Shown: positions 8,130 through 15,702 of the stretch, piece by piece
How the letters are laid out: each line of letters begins with the position of its first letter
How positions within the stretch are numbered: the stretch's first letter is position 1
NCBI GenBank assembly: GCA_009781085.1
Contig: WQYV01000008.1
Span: 1-51,792 of the forward strand
Origin: Betaproteobacteria bacterium
GTDB lineage: Bacteria > Pseudomonadota > Gammaproteobacteria > Burkholderiales > Rhodocyclaceae
Direction of reading: 5' to 3'
DNA: 51,792 bases
Notes under the pieces: generated by a model
What the model saw: the letters and a program-made list of their open reading frames with translations, nothing else
Told to the model about the DNA's origin: nothing
Database searches by the model: none
Position numbers and translations under genes: made by a program

Positions 8130-8459
8130 ATGAGCAAGCATATTTATTCTGTAACAGACGGTAATTTCGATGCTGAGGTGCTGAAATCCCCGCTTCCTGT
8201 GCTGGTCGACTATTGGGCCGAGTGGTGTGCCCCCTGTCGGGCACTTGCGCCTATGCTTGATGAAATTTCTGCCAGCTACGATGGACGGCTCAGGGTCGCC
8301 AAGATCGACATCGACAAAAACCCACAAGTTCCTGCCAACTATGGCATCCGCAATATCCCGACCCTTATGCTGTTCAAGGATGGCGATCTCGTTGCCACCA
8401 AAGTCGGGCTCCTTTCTAAATCTCAACTGACTTCCTTCATTGACTCCTACATCCAATAA
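8130..8459 (+). CDS. trxA: Thioredoxin
   Basis: A 109-residue cytoplasmic thioredoxin that reduces protein disulfides using electrons from thioredoxin reductase. The active site is WCAPC (C33, C36) and the conserved cis-proline is P77 in NIPT. Most TrxA proteins have WCGPC; Ala in place of Gly is a milder variant that may shift the redox potential. The ATG follows TGTGAGGCATC. It is followed directly, with overlap, by rho, the trxA-rho order known from many proteobacteria. Confidence 0.93.
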   Translation: MSKHIYSVTDGNFDAEVLKSPLPVLVDYWAEWCAPCRALAPMLDEISASYDGRLRVAKIDIDKNPQVPANYGIRNIPTLMLFKDGDLVATKVGLLSKSQLTSFIDSYIQ

Positions 8460-9888
8460 CAAGCCGGATCCTACTCCGGCCCGTCCCCGCGGCACGCAAC
8501 GCACCCGCCGCCGGGGACCTCGGCATCGTGACGGTAATCCTACCTACACTGGCCTACCCGCTGACGAAGACTTGATCGACGAGTCTTCGGGCGAATCGGG
8601 TACGGACACATCGACCGTTCCGGCGTTACATCTTTCCGAACTCAAGGCGTTGCACGTCAGCGAGTTGCTGGAGATGGCGGTCGCCAACAACATCGAAGGG
8701 GCCAACCGGCTACGCAAGCAGGATCTCATCTTTGCCCTGCTGAAAAACCGCGCCCGGAAGGGAGAGCCGATTTGTGCCTATGGCGCGCTCGAAGTCCTGT
8801 CCGACGGTTTCGGTTTCCTGCGTTCGCCCGACACCTCCTATCTTGCGGGAACCGACGACATTTACGTCTCGCCCTCGCAGATACGGCGCTTCAATTTGCG
8901 CACCGGCGATACTATCGAAGGAGAGATCCGCACGCCGAAAGATGGCGAGCGTTACCTCGCGCTCACCAAGTTCGACAAGATCAACGGACGCCCGCCGGAC
9001 GAGTGCAAGAACAAGATCCTGTTTGAAAACCTCACCCCGTTGCATCCGGACGAGTGCCTGCGGCTCGAACGCGACATGCGTGGCGAGGAGAACATTACCA
9101 GCCGGGTCATCGACATGATCGCGCCCGTCGGCAAGGGTCAGCGCGGCTTGATTGTTGCTCCGCCTAAGACCGGCAAGACCGTGATGCTGCAACACATTGC
9201 GCATGCCATCACGGCCAACCATCCCGATGTCGAGCTTATCGTGCTGCTCATCGACGAGCGTCCCGAGGAAGTTACCGAGATGCAACGTTCGGTCAAGGGT
9301 GAAGTTGTTGCTTCCACCTTTGACGAACCGCCGACGCGTCACACCCAAGTGGCCGAAATGGTGATCGAAAAGGCCAAGCGCCTCACCGAACACAAAAAAG
9401 ATGTCGTTATCCTGCTCGATTCGCTGACTAGGCTCGCCCGCGCTTATAACACCGTCGTTCCGGCTTCCGGCAAGGTGCTTACCGGCGGCGTGGATGCCAA
9501 CGCCCTGCAAAAGCCCAAGCGGTTCTTTGGTGCAGCGCGCAACATCGAAGAAGGCGGCTCCCTCACTATCCTTGCTACCACGTTGATCGATACCGGCAGC
9601 CATATGGATGACGTGATCTATGAGGAGTTCAAAGGGACCGGCAACCTGGAGCTGCATCTCGACCGTCGCATGGCGGAAAAACGCGTCTATCCGGCAATCA
9701 ACGTCAACCGCTCCGGAACCCGCCGCGAAGAATTGTTGATGAAGCCGGATGTCCTGCAAAAAGTGTGGATACTGCGCAAGCTCCTCTACGGCATGGACGA
9801 AGTTGATGCGATGGAATTCCTGCTCGACAAAGTGCGCGCTACCAAGAGCAACGCCGAGTTCTTCGACGCCATGCGATCCGGATACTGA
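8440..9888 (+). CDS. rho: Transcription termination factor Rho
   Basis: A hexameric RNA helicase that ends transcription at Rho-dependent sites. Order: Rho N-terminal domain from [11 protein letters not shown] (about 63-105), cold-shock RNA-binding domain (110-180), then the RecA-like ATPase with Walker A APPKTGKT (240-247) and a [16 protein letters not shown] segment. The first 62 residues are extra compared with E. coli Rho (419 residues) and are rich in Arg and Pro. The only in-frame starts are TTG codons: 8440, which lies inside trxA, and 8572; no ATG or GTG is available near the usual start. The true start is therefore uncertain while the identity is not. Confidence 0.93.
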   Translation: MTPTSNNKPDPTPARPRGTQRTRRRGPRHRDGNPTYTGLPADEDLIDESSGESGTDTSTVPALHLSELKALHVSELLEMAVANNIEGANRLRKQDLIFALLKNRARKGEPICAYGALEVLSDGFGFLRSPDTSYLAGTDDIYVSPSQIRRFNLRTGDTIEGEIRTPKDGERYLALTKFDKINGRPPDECKNKILFENLTPLHPDECLRLERDMRGEENITSRVIDMIAPVGKGQRGLIVAPPKTGKTVMLQHIAHAITANHPDVELIVLLIDERPEEVTEMQRSVKGEVVASTFDEPPTRHTQVAEMVIEKAKRLTEHKKDVVILLDSLTRLARAYNTVVPASGKVLTGGVDANALQKPKRFFGAARNIEEGGSLTILATTLIDTGSHMDDVIYEEFKGTGNLELHLDRRMAEKRVYPAINVNRSGTRREELLMKPDVLQKVWILRKLLYGMDEVDAMEFLLDKVRATKSNAEFFDAMRSGY

Positions 9889-9905
9889 ACGTTTGCACTG
9901 CATCG

Positions 9906-9936
9906 ACCTGCCGTTTATGGCGGGTTGATGCTTTTT
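9906..9936 (+). terminator. Intrinsic terminator after rho
   Basis: Stem CCTGCC (9907-9912) pairs with GGCGGG (9919-9924) with one wobble, loop GTTTAT, followed after six bases by TTTTT (9932-9936). It starts 18 bases after the rho stop. Confidence 0.6.
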
Positions 9937-9963
9937 CAAGTTCCGGATACAGTAGCCACCTAT

Positions 9964-10090
9964 TAGAGCGATTTTACTTTGTTCATGGATTGCTTCGTCG
10001 CTTGGCTCCTCGCAATGACAGGGTAGGTTCGTCATTGCGAGCGTAGCGAAGCAATCCAGTTTGTACGGACTTGAATCAAAAACGCTCTAG
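9964..10090. repeat. Nested palindromic intergenic repeat (REP/MITE-like)
   Basis: Outer arms TAGAGCGATTTT (9964-9975) and AAAAACGCTCTA (10079-10090) enclose inner arms at 9986-10019 and 10031-10058, which contain the widespread GTCATTGCGAG...GAAGCAATCC motif in inverted orientation. Such units recur in intergenic DNA of many bacteria. It fills the gap between rho and the methyltransferase. Confidence 0.75.
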
Positions 10091-10099
10091 GGTACTGTT

Positions 10100-10861
10100 A
10101 TGACGCTCAACTCAACACAGCGGTTTTCTGGCCGCGTTGCTGATTACATCCGTTACCGCCCAGGTTATCCGGTGGAATTGGTTGCTTTCCTGCACGAAAC
10201 TTGCGGCATTCCGACTCAGGCTCGGGTTGCTGATATAGGTGCAGGCACCGGAATTTCGAGCAAGCTGTTGCTTGATGCCGGATATCTGGTCATTGCTGTC
10301 GAACCAAACGACGATATGCGCGAGGCCGCGGATCAATTGCTGTCCGGCTACCCCAATTACTCAAGTATTGCCGCGCCCGCCGAACAGACCACATTGCCCG
10401 ATGCCAACGTTGACTTGGTCATTGCCGCACAAGCCTTTCACTGGTTCGATCGTGACCTTGTACGCCGCGAATTCGCCCGCATCCTGCGTCCTGGTGGCCT
10501 GGTTGCCTTGTTATGGAACGCCCGCCTGCTCGATGGCAGCGATTTTTTGCGTGGCTACGAGGCGCTGTTGCGGACACATAGCGTTGATTACGGCGCGGTG
10601 GCCGAGCGCTACAGCGACGACGCCGATATGCAGGGCTGGTTCGGATCGGGTCTGCGGCACATTGGGCATTTTCATCATGTGGTCAAAATGAATTTCGACG
10701 GTTTACGGGGTCGGACGTTGTCTTCTTCGTTTATGCCCCAGGCCGGACATCCGGGCTACGAGCCTACGTTGCAAGCGCTCAAATCCTTGTTTGATGCCAC
10801 ATCCCGGCAGGGATATGTCGATTTTGAATACGATGCCCGAATTTATGTTGGAACCGTATAG
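10100..10861 (+). CDS. Class I SAM-dependent methyltransferase
   Basis: A 253-residue protein with motif I VADIGAGTGISS (43-54), the acidic residue ending strand 2 (E68 in VEPN), and motif IV-like DLVIAAQAFHWFD near 110-122. The QAFHWFD pattern is typical of the UbiE/SmtA-like Methyltransf_11 group. The substrate cannot be told from sequence. It lies alone on the plus strand, converging with the GH3 gene with only 7 bases between the stops. Confidence 0.85.
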   Translation: MTLNSTQRFSGRVADYIRYRPGYPVELVAFLHETCGIPTQARVADIGAGTGISSKLLLDAGYLVIAVEPNDDMREAADQLLSGYPNYSSIAAPAEQTTLPDANVDLVIAAQAFHWFDRDLVRREFARILRPGGLVALLWNARLLDGSDFLRGYEALLRTHSVDYGAVAERYSDDADMQGWFGSGLRHIGHFHHVVKMNFDGLRGRTLSSSFMPQAGHPGYEPTLQALKSLFDATSRQGYVDFEYDARIYVGTV

Positions 10862-10868
10862 TTGGGTC

Positions 10869-12266
10869 TCAAGTCCTGCCAATATTTACCTTCCTCTGCT
10901 TCCAATACTGGATCAGCCTGTTCCCGCTCTCGGCCTCGCGGCCTGCATTGACATCCCCATGCTTCCATGCTTTCCAGGCCGCGTAGATTGCACGGTAATA
11001 CTGATCGGGGTCGTATGAGACTAAGATCATGTCCACCCCCGCATCCAATGCCGCAACTGCTGCCTGACCAATGCCATCGTCGTACACCGCCCCCATGTTA
11101 AGGTCATCGGTGATGAGTAACCCCTGATAGTTCCAGCCGTCACCGTCTTTCTTGCGCAGCACATCTTGCACGACGACGCGGGAGAGCGATACAGGCCTAT
11201 CCGGGTCGATATCGGGCAGCCGCACATGCGAGAGCATCATCGCTGCGCCGGTATGGGTAGTGACTTCGCGGAAAGGTAGCCAGTCAGCGGCCTGCTCCAC
11301 AACATCGGGCATGAGGGATGCCTTGACGAAATGCGTGTCGGCCTTGACACGGCCTAATCCGGGGAAATGCTTGACGGTCGGCTGTATGCCGCTGGCGGTC
11401 AACCCTTCCCCATAGGCTGTGGCAACACGGGATACGATCCACGGGTCGCTGTCGATGGCGCGTCTCCCGATTTGGCTGAACCTATCCGTCCATTGCTCCG
11501 CCGATTCGGTCTTTAAATCGACTACTGGCGCGAGATTCATGTTGATACCCATCTCGGCAAGCGCCCGTCCTTGTTGCTCGCCGTAAGCGCGGGCGCGTGA
11601 TTCCAGGTTTTCCGTACCATTGGCGAGAAGGTTCGACAGCGGTGGCATGCGTTCGATGAGCGGGGACAAGTGCGAGACTTTTCCCCCCTCCTGGTCGGCC
11701 ATCACAAAAAGCGGCGGTAATCCTGCTTGGGCACGCAGAGCCTGCAATTTACCGATGCGCTCTTTGAGGCTTGCGACGGTTTCGCCCTTCAGGTTGCGTT
11801 TGGTGATGTAGATACCGCCGATCAGGCCACGTTCGGCCAGAGGTTTCACATCGTCGAAATCCCGGAACCCCACCACAAAGTGCTGCCCGATGCGGGATAG
11901 CGCCGTGCCGCCCCAGAGCACCTGGCATTGCTGCCAGCGGAACCACCCTTCCTGGCCGATCACAAGTACCGCCAGTAACACGCTCAACATCAGCCGTAGC
12001 CCCGATTCCACCCTACGGGGCGAACTTGCGGCAAGCCTGCGGGCATGTTGGGCACACCAGCCTCCCATGCAGGCTGCTATGAGCATGGTTGGCGTTTCAA
12101 AGGTGCGCCAGAACAGGAAGACCGGATGCTTGAAGTAGCTCCACGCCATGACGGTCATGAACACGAGCACCGCCCACCAGAGCAAGGCCGTCAGCCAGGC
12201 ATTGAGCAGAAACCGTGGCGGGCTCCACTGGGACAGACGGTAGATTGCTTTTCGGATCATCGTCAT
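10869..12266 (-). CDS. Membrane-anchored glycoside hydrolase family 3 protein (NagZ-like beta-N-acetylhexosaminidase)
   Basis: A 465-residue protein. The first 110 residues hold three hydrophobic segments (about 22-42, 55-75, 90-105), absent from cytoplasmic NagZ. The GH3 barrel then shows MADQEGG (189-195), KHFPGLGRVKADTH (299-312) with the D310/H312 dyad, and ITDDLNMGAV (385-394) with the nucleophile Asp. NagZ normally reads KHFPGHG; the second His is Leu here. NagZ enzymes remove GlcNAc from muropeptides; a membrane location suggests periplasmic wall fragments as substrate, which is inference. Its ATG overlaps the creD stop (ATGA), so it is the second gene of a creD operon. Confidence 0.82.
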   Translation of the reverse strand: MTMIRKAIYRLSQWSPPRFLLNAWLTALLWWAVLVFMTVMAWSYFKHPVFLFWRTFETPTMLIAACMGGWCAQHARRLAASSPRRVESGLRLMLSVLLAVLVIGQEGWFRWQQCQVLWGGTALSRIGQHFVVGFRDFDDVKPLAERGLIGGIYITKRNLKGETVASLKERIGKLQALRAQAGLPPLFVMADQEGGKVSHLSPLIERMPPLSNLLANGTENLESRARAYGEQQGRALAEMGINMNLAPVVDLKTESAEQWTDRFSQIGRRAIDSDPWIVSRVATAYGEGLTASGIQPTVKHFPGLGRVKADTHFVKASLMPDVVEQAADWLPFREVTTHTGAAMMLSHVRLPDIDPDRPVSLSRVVVQDVLRKKDGDGWNYQGLLITDDLNMGAVYDDGIGQAAVAALDAGVDMILVSYDPDQYYRAIYAAWKAWKHGDVNAGREAESGNRLIQYWKQRKVNIGRT

Positions 12267-13738
12267 TCTCCCGATGCTTCGACTGTTATCTCACCTTGCT
12301 TCTTCAACTGATACCAGTTGAAGCGGCGGGTACTCATCATGATGGCGGCAAGTGCTGCGAAGAGGAGGAGGCTTCCCATGAGCAACCCCATGTCTTCCAG
12401 TTGCAGGATGTAGAAGAGCATCCCGTAGAGGATGGCAAGCCCGCCGCCAAAGCCCGAAGCCATGCGCCAGGAACCGAAGGCACCGGCAAGGTAGATGGTG
12501 ATCAGCCCGATACAGGCGGCAGCCCCCGTGAGGTAAGCCAGGGCGAACGGCAGGTGTTCGGAAAGCGCGATCAGGAGCAGGAAGAAGATGGCCAGCGACA
12601 GGCCGACCAGTGCGTACTGCATGAGATGCATCGGGCGGCGGCGCAGGGCTTCGCCGATAAAGAAGAACGCGGCAAAGGTCAGCACGATAAAGAGAATGCC
12701 GTATTTCACTGCCCGTTCCGCTTGCAGGTAAATGTTGACCGGGTCGATAAACGTGACTTTCAAGACTTCCTCGGTCTCAATGCCCCTTTCACCTTCATAG
12801 TACTTTTGCCGTTCAGAGGCTCCATTGAGGGCTTTTTCCCAGTTGCGTGCGAGTTGCGAGATTTCCCATTTCGCGGTAAAACCCGTCTCGTTAACCGTGC
12901 GTTCGCGCGGCAAGAAACGTCCCTTGAAACTCGGATGTTTCCAGTCGGAAGCTAGTTCGACGATGTTGTTTTCCGCCGTGGGTGAAATGGAAAGTGCTTC
13001 CGTGCCGGTCAGCTTTAGCGGAAAAGAGAAGGGGATTATGCGAGTGCCGCTCGATGCCCACGCGCCGAGGTCGATCTCCAGCCGGTTGCCCCCCATCGCC
13101 CCGTCAAAACGCTTGTCAGTTGGTGGCCTGAAACGCAGCAGCTTTCCGTCGACGAGCACATCCGGGTCAGAGTCGAGGCCGCGCAGGTCGGAGACGCTGA
13201 ACAGGATCGTAGCTGTTGCTCCGGCGAATAAGCTTCCTTCTGGAATTCGTATTATGTCGGTAGGCACCTCGAACGAACCGTCGGCCTTCGCATCGAGATG
13301 GAACAACCTTGCTTGGTAAATACCACGGTAACGGCGCTCGACACTGGCATTGCCCCGAATCGCCAAATTCTTGGCGGGTATGTATTTAACATGGGAGTCG
13401 GTGCTGGCCTCTTTAGTGACCATTTTGCCAGATTCTGCGTCGCGGTAGCGCTTCTCGGGCGTTTTCGTCCAGTAATAGATTGCCAGGATCGGCCCGATTA
13501 CGGTTTGCGACGAAGCAGCAGTGCTGGCGATCTCTGCTGTTACCTGCTCCTGGTACTGGGATCGGGAAGTGATCTGATTTTCGATGAGTCCCAATGGGAT
13601 CATCAGGCACAGGGTCAGGAAAAACACCCCGATTATTTTCCCCACCGTAAATAGACGGGCACGTGCGGCGACGCTAGGGAACGCCTTTCCGGTTTGTCTT
13701 ACCGGTGGTTCTTTCATGTGTTCAGAATACGTTTCCAT
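12263..13738 (-). CDS. creD: CreD inner-membrane protein
   Basis: A 491-residue CreD/CET family protein: an N-terminal transmembrane helix with IGVFFLTLCLMIPLGLI, a long periplasmic beta-rich domain, and about five C-terminal helices. CreD is the main output of the CreBC regulon in enterobacteria, linked to envelope stress and colicin tolerance, with no known enzymatic role. The ATG at 13738 has GGAGG five bases upstream; the longer ORF to 13816 is not needed. A Cre-box lies about 100 bases upstream. E. coli CreD has 450 residues, so length is normal. Confidence 0.9.
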   Translation of the reverse strand: METYSEHMKEPPVRQTGKAFPSVAARARLFTVGKIIGVFFLTLCLMIPLGLIENQITSRSQYQEQVTAEIASTAASSQTVIGPILAIYYWTKTPEKRYRDAESGKMVTKEASTDSHVKYIPAKNLAIRGNASVERRYRGIYQARLFHLDAKADGSFEVPTDIIRIPEGSLFAGATATILFSVSDLRGLDSDPDVLVDGKLLRFRPPTDKRFDGAMGGNRLEIDLGAWASSGTRIIPFSFPLKLTGTEALSISPTAENNIVELASDWKHPSFKGRFLPRERTVNETGFTAKWEISQLARNWEKALNGASERQKYYEGERGIETEEVLKVTFIDPVNIYLQAERAVKYGILFIVLTFAAFFFIGEALRRRPMHLMQYALVGLSLAIFFLLLIALSEHLPFALAYLTGAAACIGLITIYLAGAFGSWRMASGFGGGLAILYGMLFYILQLEDMGLLMGSLLLFAALAAIMMSTRRFNWYQLKKQGEITVEASGE

Positions 13739-13838
13739 ATCATCCTCCGATTTGCGGATGGGTGTACCGGAAAAGGATTTTTCCGACACGCCCGATCGTA
13801 AGCGTAGGATGCGCATGTGAACGGCTTAGGAAGACTGT

Positions 13839-13854
13839 ATGAAGCCTATGTGAA
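13839..13854 (-). promoter_or_regulatory. Putative CreB box (cre-tag) upstream of creD
   Basis: On the minus strand this reads TTCAC-N6-TTCAT, one mismatch from the enterobacterial CreB tag TTCAC-N6-TTCAC, in the sense direction of creD and about 100 bases before its start. It is embedded in a segment (about 13804-13880) homologous to the one before creB at about 14910-14990. Confidence 0.65.
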
Positions 13855-13958
13855 GCGTTGCGGTGGCTTCCCATTTTGTTGTGGAAGCACTCGCCATAAA
13901 CCCACATATGTTTGGGTGTGCGTAGTAACCCCAAATGCATGGGCTGGATCGGACACTA

Positions 13959-14046
13959 TTGAGGAACCTTGGCCTGAAGGCTGGGGTTCCTCAATACGGT
14001 TCAGGGGGAGACGATAGTCTCGCTTACCCCGTCGTGAGTGACGGGG
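13959..14046. other. Three consecutive hairpins in the creD-GH25 gap
   Basis: The gap 13739-14081 (343 bp) has no supported gene. It holds three stems in a row: 13959-13968 with 13985-13994 (10 bp, TTGAGGAACC), 14008-14012 with 14017-14021 (5 bp), and 14027-14033 with 14040-14046 (7 bp, CCCCGTC). None is followed by a T-run on either strand. It could be the 3' end structure of the GH25 transcript, a structured RNA, or the hairpin end of a decayed IS200/IS605-type element. Confidence 0.5.
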
Positions 14047-14081
14047 ATTGCACTTGAGGCGTGTTCATAAATGCTCCCTCA

Positions 14082-14816
14082 TCATTTAACAAACGCCATG
14101 AATTTTTCCAGGCTCCCGTTAAATACGTTGAAATCTATATATTTTTCAGATCCAATGTATCCCTTTATCTTATGCCTGTTGGAGAATTGCCAAAACGTCC
14201 ATGCCCGTCCGTCGCTGAGGCTCGGTGACCTGAATATGTCCCGATACCATATTGGGTGTTTAGCGAACCCGCCGGCAATGTACGTGTCGTATGTTTCCTT
14301 CGTTACATAGATAACAGGGGTTTTGCCATAATGCTTGGCCAGGATATCCAGCATGGCAGAAAGTTCCTGTACGGCCTTTTCCCTATCAGGTGGGTTCTTC
14401 AATTTATCGCCATAAAACTCAAAGTCCACTACCGGTGGAAGCATGCGCTCATCTATGGGGACGGTTGCAATGAAATGGGCAGCCTGACTGGCTCCTGGGC
14501 TGTCAAAGTTGAAAAAGTGGTAGGCCCCGATGTGTAATTTGGTTTGCAGGGCACCCTTCAGGTTCTGCGCAAAGTACCGATCCGTATGTGCGCTGCCTTC
14601 GGTTGCTTTAATGAAGGCGAAGGAGATGCCCTGGTTTGCGATTACGTTCCAATCAATGACCCCCTGATAGCGGGAAATATCGATGCCCCTTATTGGGTAA
14701 TCGCGTATAGACGGATTATTGAAGTGAAGGATACCAAAGAAAAACAGGCCAGCAGTCAAGGCAGCGGCACAGATTGTTATTGTTAAAAACTTGAGTTTAT
14801 TTGATTTTGTGGGCAT
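14082..14816 (-). CDS. Membrane-anchored GH25 muramidase (lysozyme)
   Basis: A 244-residue protein: basic N-terminus, a hydrophobic segment at about 11-30 acting as membrane anchor or signal, then the GH25 barrel. Catalytic-site residues are visible: D46 in GIDISRYQG, E73 in KATEG, and the DFE motif D131/E133. GH25 enzymes cut the MurNAc-GlcNAc bond of peptidoglycan. The ATG at 14816 has AAGGA five bases upstream, so a longer ORF to 14876 is unlikely. A perfect Cre box lies about 140 bases upstream in its sense direction, suggesting it belongs to the CreBC regulon. Confidence 0.88.
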   Translation of the reverse strand: MPTKSNKLKFLTITICAAALTAGLFFFGILHFNNPSIRDYPIRGIDISRYQGVIDWNVIANQGISFAFIKATEGSAHTDRYFAQNLKGALQTKLHIGAYHFFNFDSPGASQAAHFIATVPIDERMLPPVVDFEFYGDKLKNPPDREKAVQELSAMLDILAKHYGKTPVIYVTKETYDTYIAGGFAKHPIWYRDIFRSPSLSDGRAWTFWQFSNRHKIKGYIGSEKYIDFNVFNGSLEKFMAFVK

Positions 14817-14955
14817 CTTTTTCCTTTTGACGTTGGTCGTTTGAGGTTTGAGGTTTGAGATGCGAGGTTCGGGCAACCGTCACTTGACCCTAGTGCTCAT
14901 AGGACAAGCCTAGGGCACGCATGTGAGTGGCTTGGGAAGGCCGCATGGGGTTTAT

Positions 14956-14971
14956 GTGAAGCGGAAGTGAA
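14956..14971 (-). promoter_or_regulatory. Perfect CreB box (cre-tag) between the GH25 gene and creB
   Basis: On the minus strand this is TTCAC-N6-TTCAC, an exact match to the CreB tag known from enterobacteria. It lies in the shared upstream region of the divergent GH25 and creBC transcripts. Its orientation matches GH25 transcription; autoregulation of creBC is also possible. Confidence 0.72.
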
Positions 14972-15021
14972 GTGTTGCGGGGGCTTCCCATTTTTCCGTG
15001 AAACCCCCTACCATAGGCGCC

Positions 15022-15702
15022 ATGAAAATTCTCGTAGTCGATGACGAACAGGCCATTGCCGACACGCTGCTCTATGCGCTGTCAGCTAATGGTTTTGAGG
15101 CCGATAGTTGCCAACTCGGCAGCGAAGCGGTTTCCAGGGCAGAGGGCGGGGGCTACGCGCTCATCATCCTCGACGTGGGGCTGCCGGATATGAGCGGGTT
15201 CGACGTGTGCCGCGAAGTGCGGCGAAGCTCGGACGTGCCGATCCTTTTCCTTACTGCACGCACCGAGGAAGTCGACCGCATCGTCGGGCTGGAACTGGGC
15301 GCGGACGATTACGTCCCCAAACCTTTCAGCCCCCGTGAACTGGTTTCGCGTGTACGCGCAATCCTGAGGCGTGCGCGAAACCATGAACCGGCAAATCCGT
15401 CGGGCGTTGCCTCCTCCCGGGTTTTCCAGGTCGACCGCGAAGGCTTGCGTATTGCCTGCAAGGGGCAGTGGCTCAGCCTCACCCGCTACGAAACCCTGCT
15501 GCTCATCTGCCTGCTCGAACATCCCGGGCGCGTTTACTCCCGTGCCGTGCTGATGGACAAGGTGTGGACGGACGCCGAAGAAACCGAGGATCGCACCGTC
15601 GATACCCACATCAAGACTTTGCGCGCCAAGTTGCGTGCGGCGCTTTCCGGGCATGACCCCATCGTCACCCACCGCGGCCTTGGTTACAGCATCGACCCTT
15701 GA
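15022..15702 (+). CDS. creB: Response regulator CreB (OmpR/PhoB family)
   Basis: A 226-residue regulator: receiver domain with D7/D8, phospho-acceptor D51 in ILDVGLPD, T78 and K100 in VPKPFSP, then an OmpR-type winged helix with LTRYETLLL and DRTVDTHIKTLRAKL. The ATG at 15022 matches the usual MKILVVDDE start; a GTG at 14998 is in frame but adds non-family residues. Paired with creC (TTGA overlap) and with two Cre boxes and creD nearby, so CreB is a better call than other OmpR-type regulators. Confidence 0.9.
   Translation: MKILVVDDEQAIADTLLYALSANGFEADSCQLGSEAVSRAEGGGYALIILDVGLPDMSGFDVCREVRRSSDVPILFLTARTEEVDRIVGLELGADDYVPKPFSPRELVSRVRAILRRARNHEPANPSGVASSRVFQVDREGLRIACKGQWLSLTRYETLLLICLLEHPGRVYSRAVLMDKVWTDAEETEDRTVDTHIKTLRAKLRAALSGHDPIVTHRGLGYSIDP

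Noticed and set aside
8710-10035. 441-codon minus-strand ORF
   Set aside because: Antisense to rho, runs through the terminator and the palindromic repeat; no domain features.
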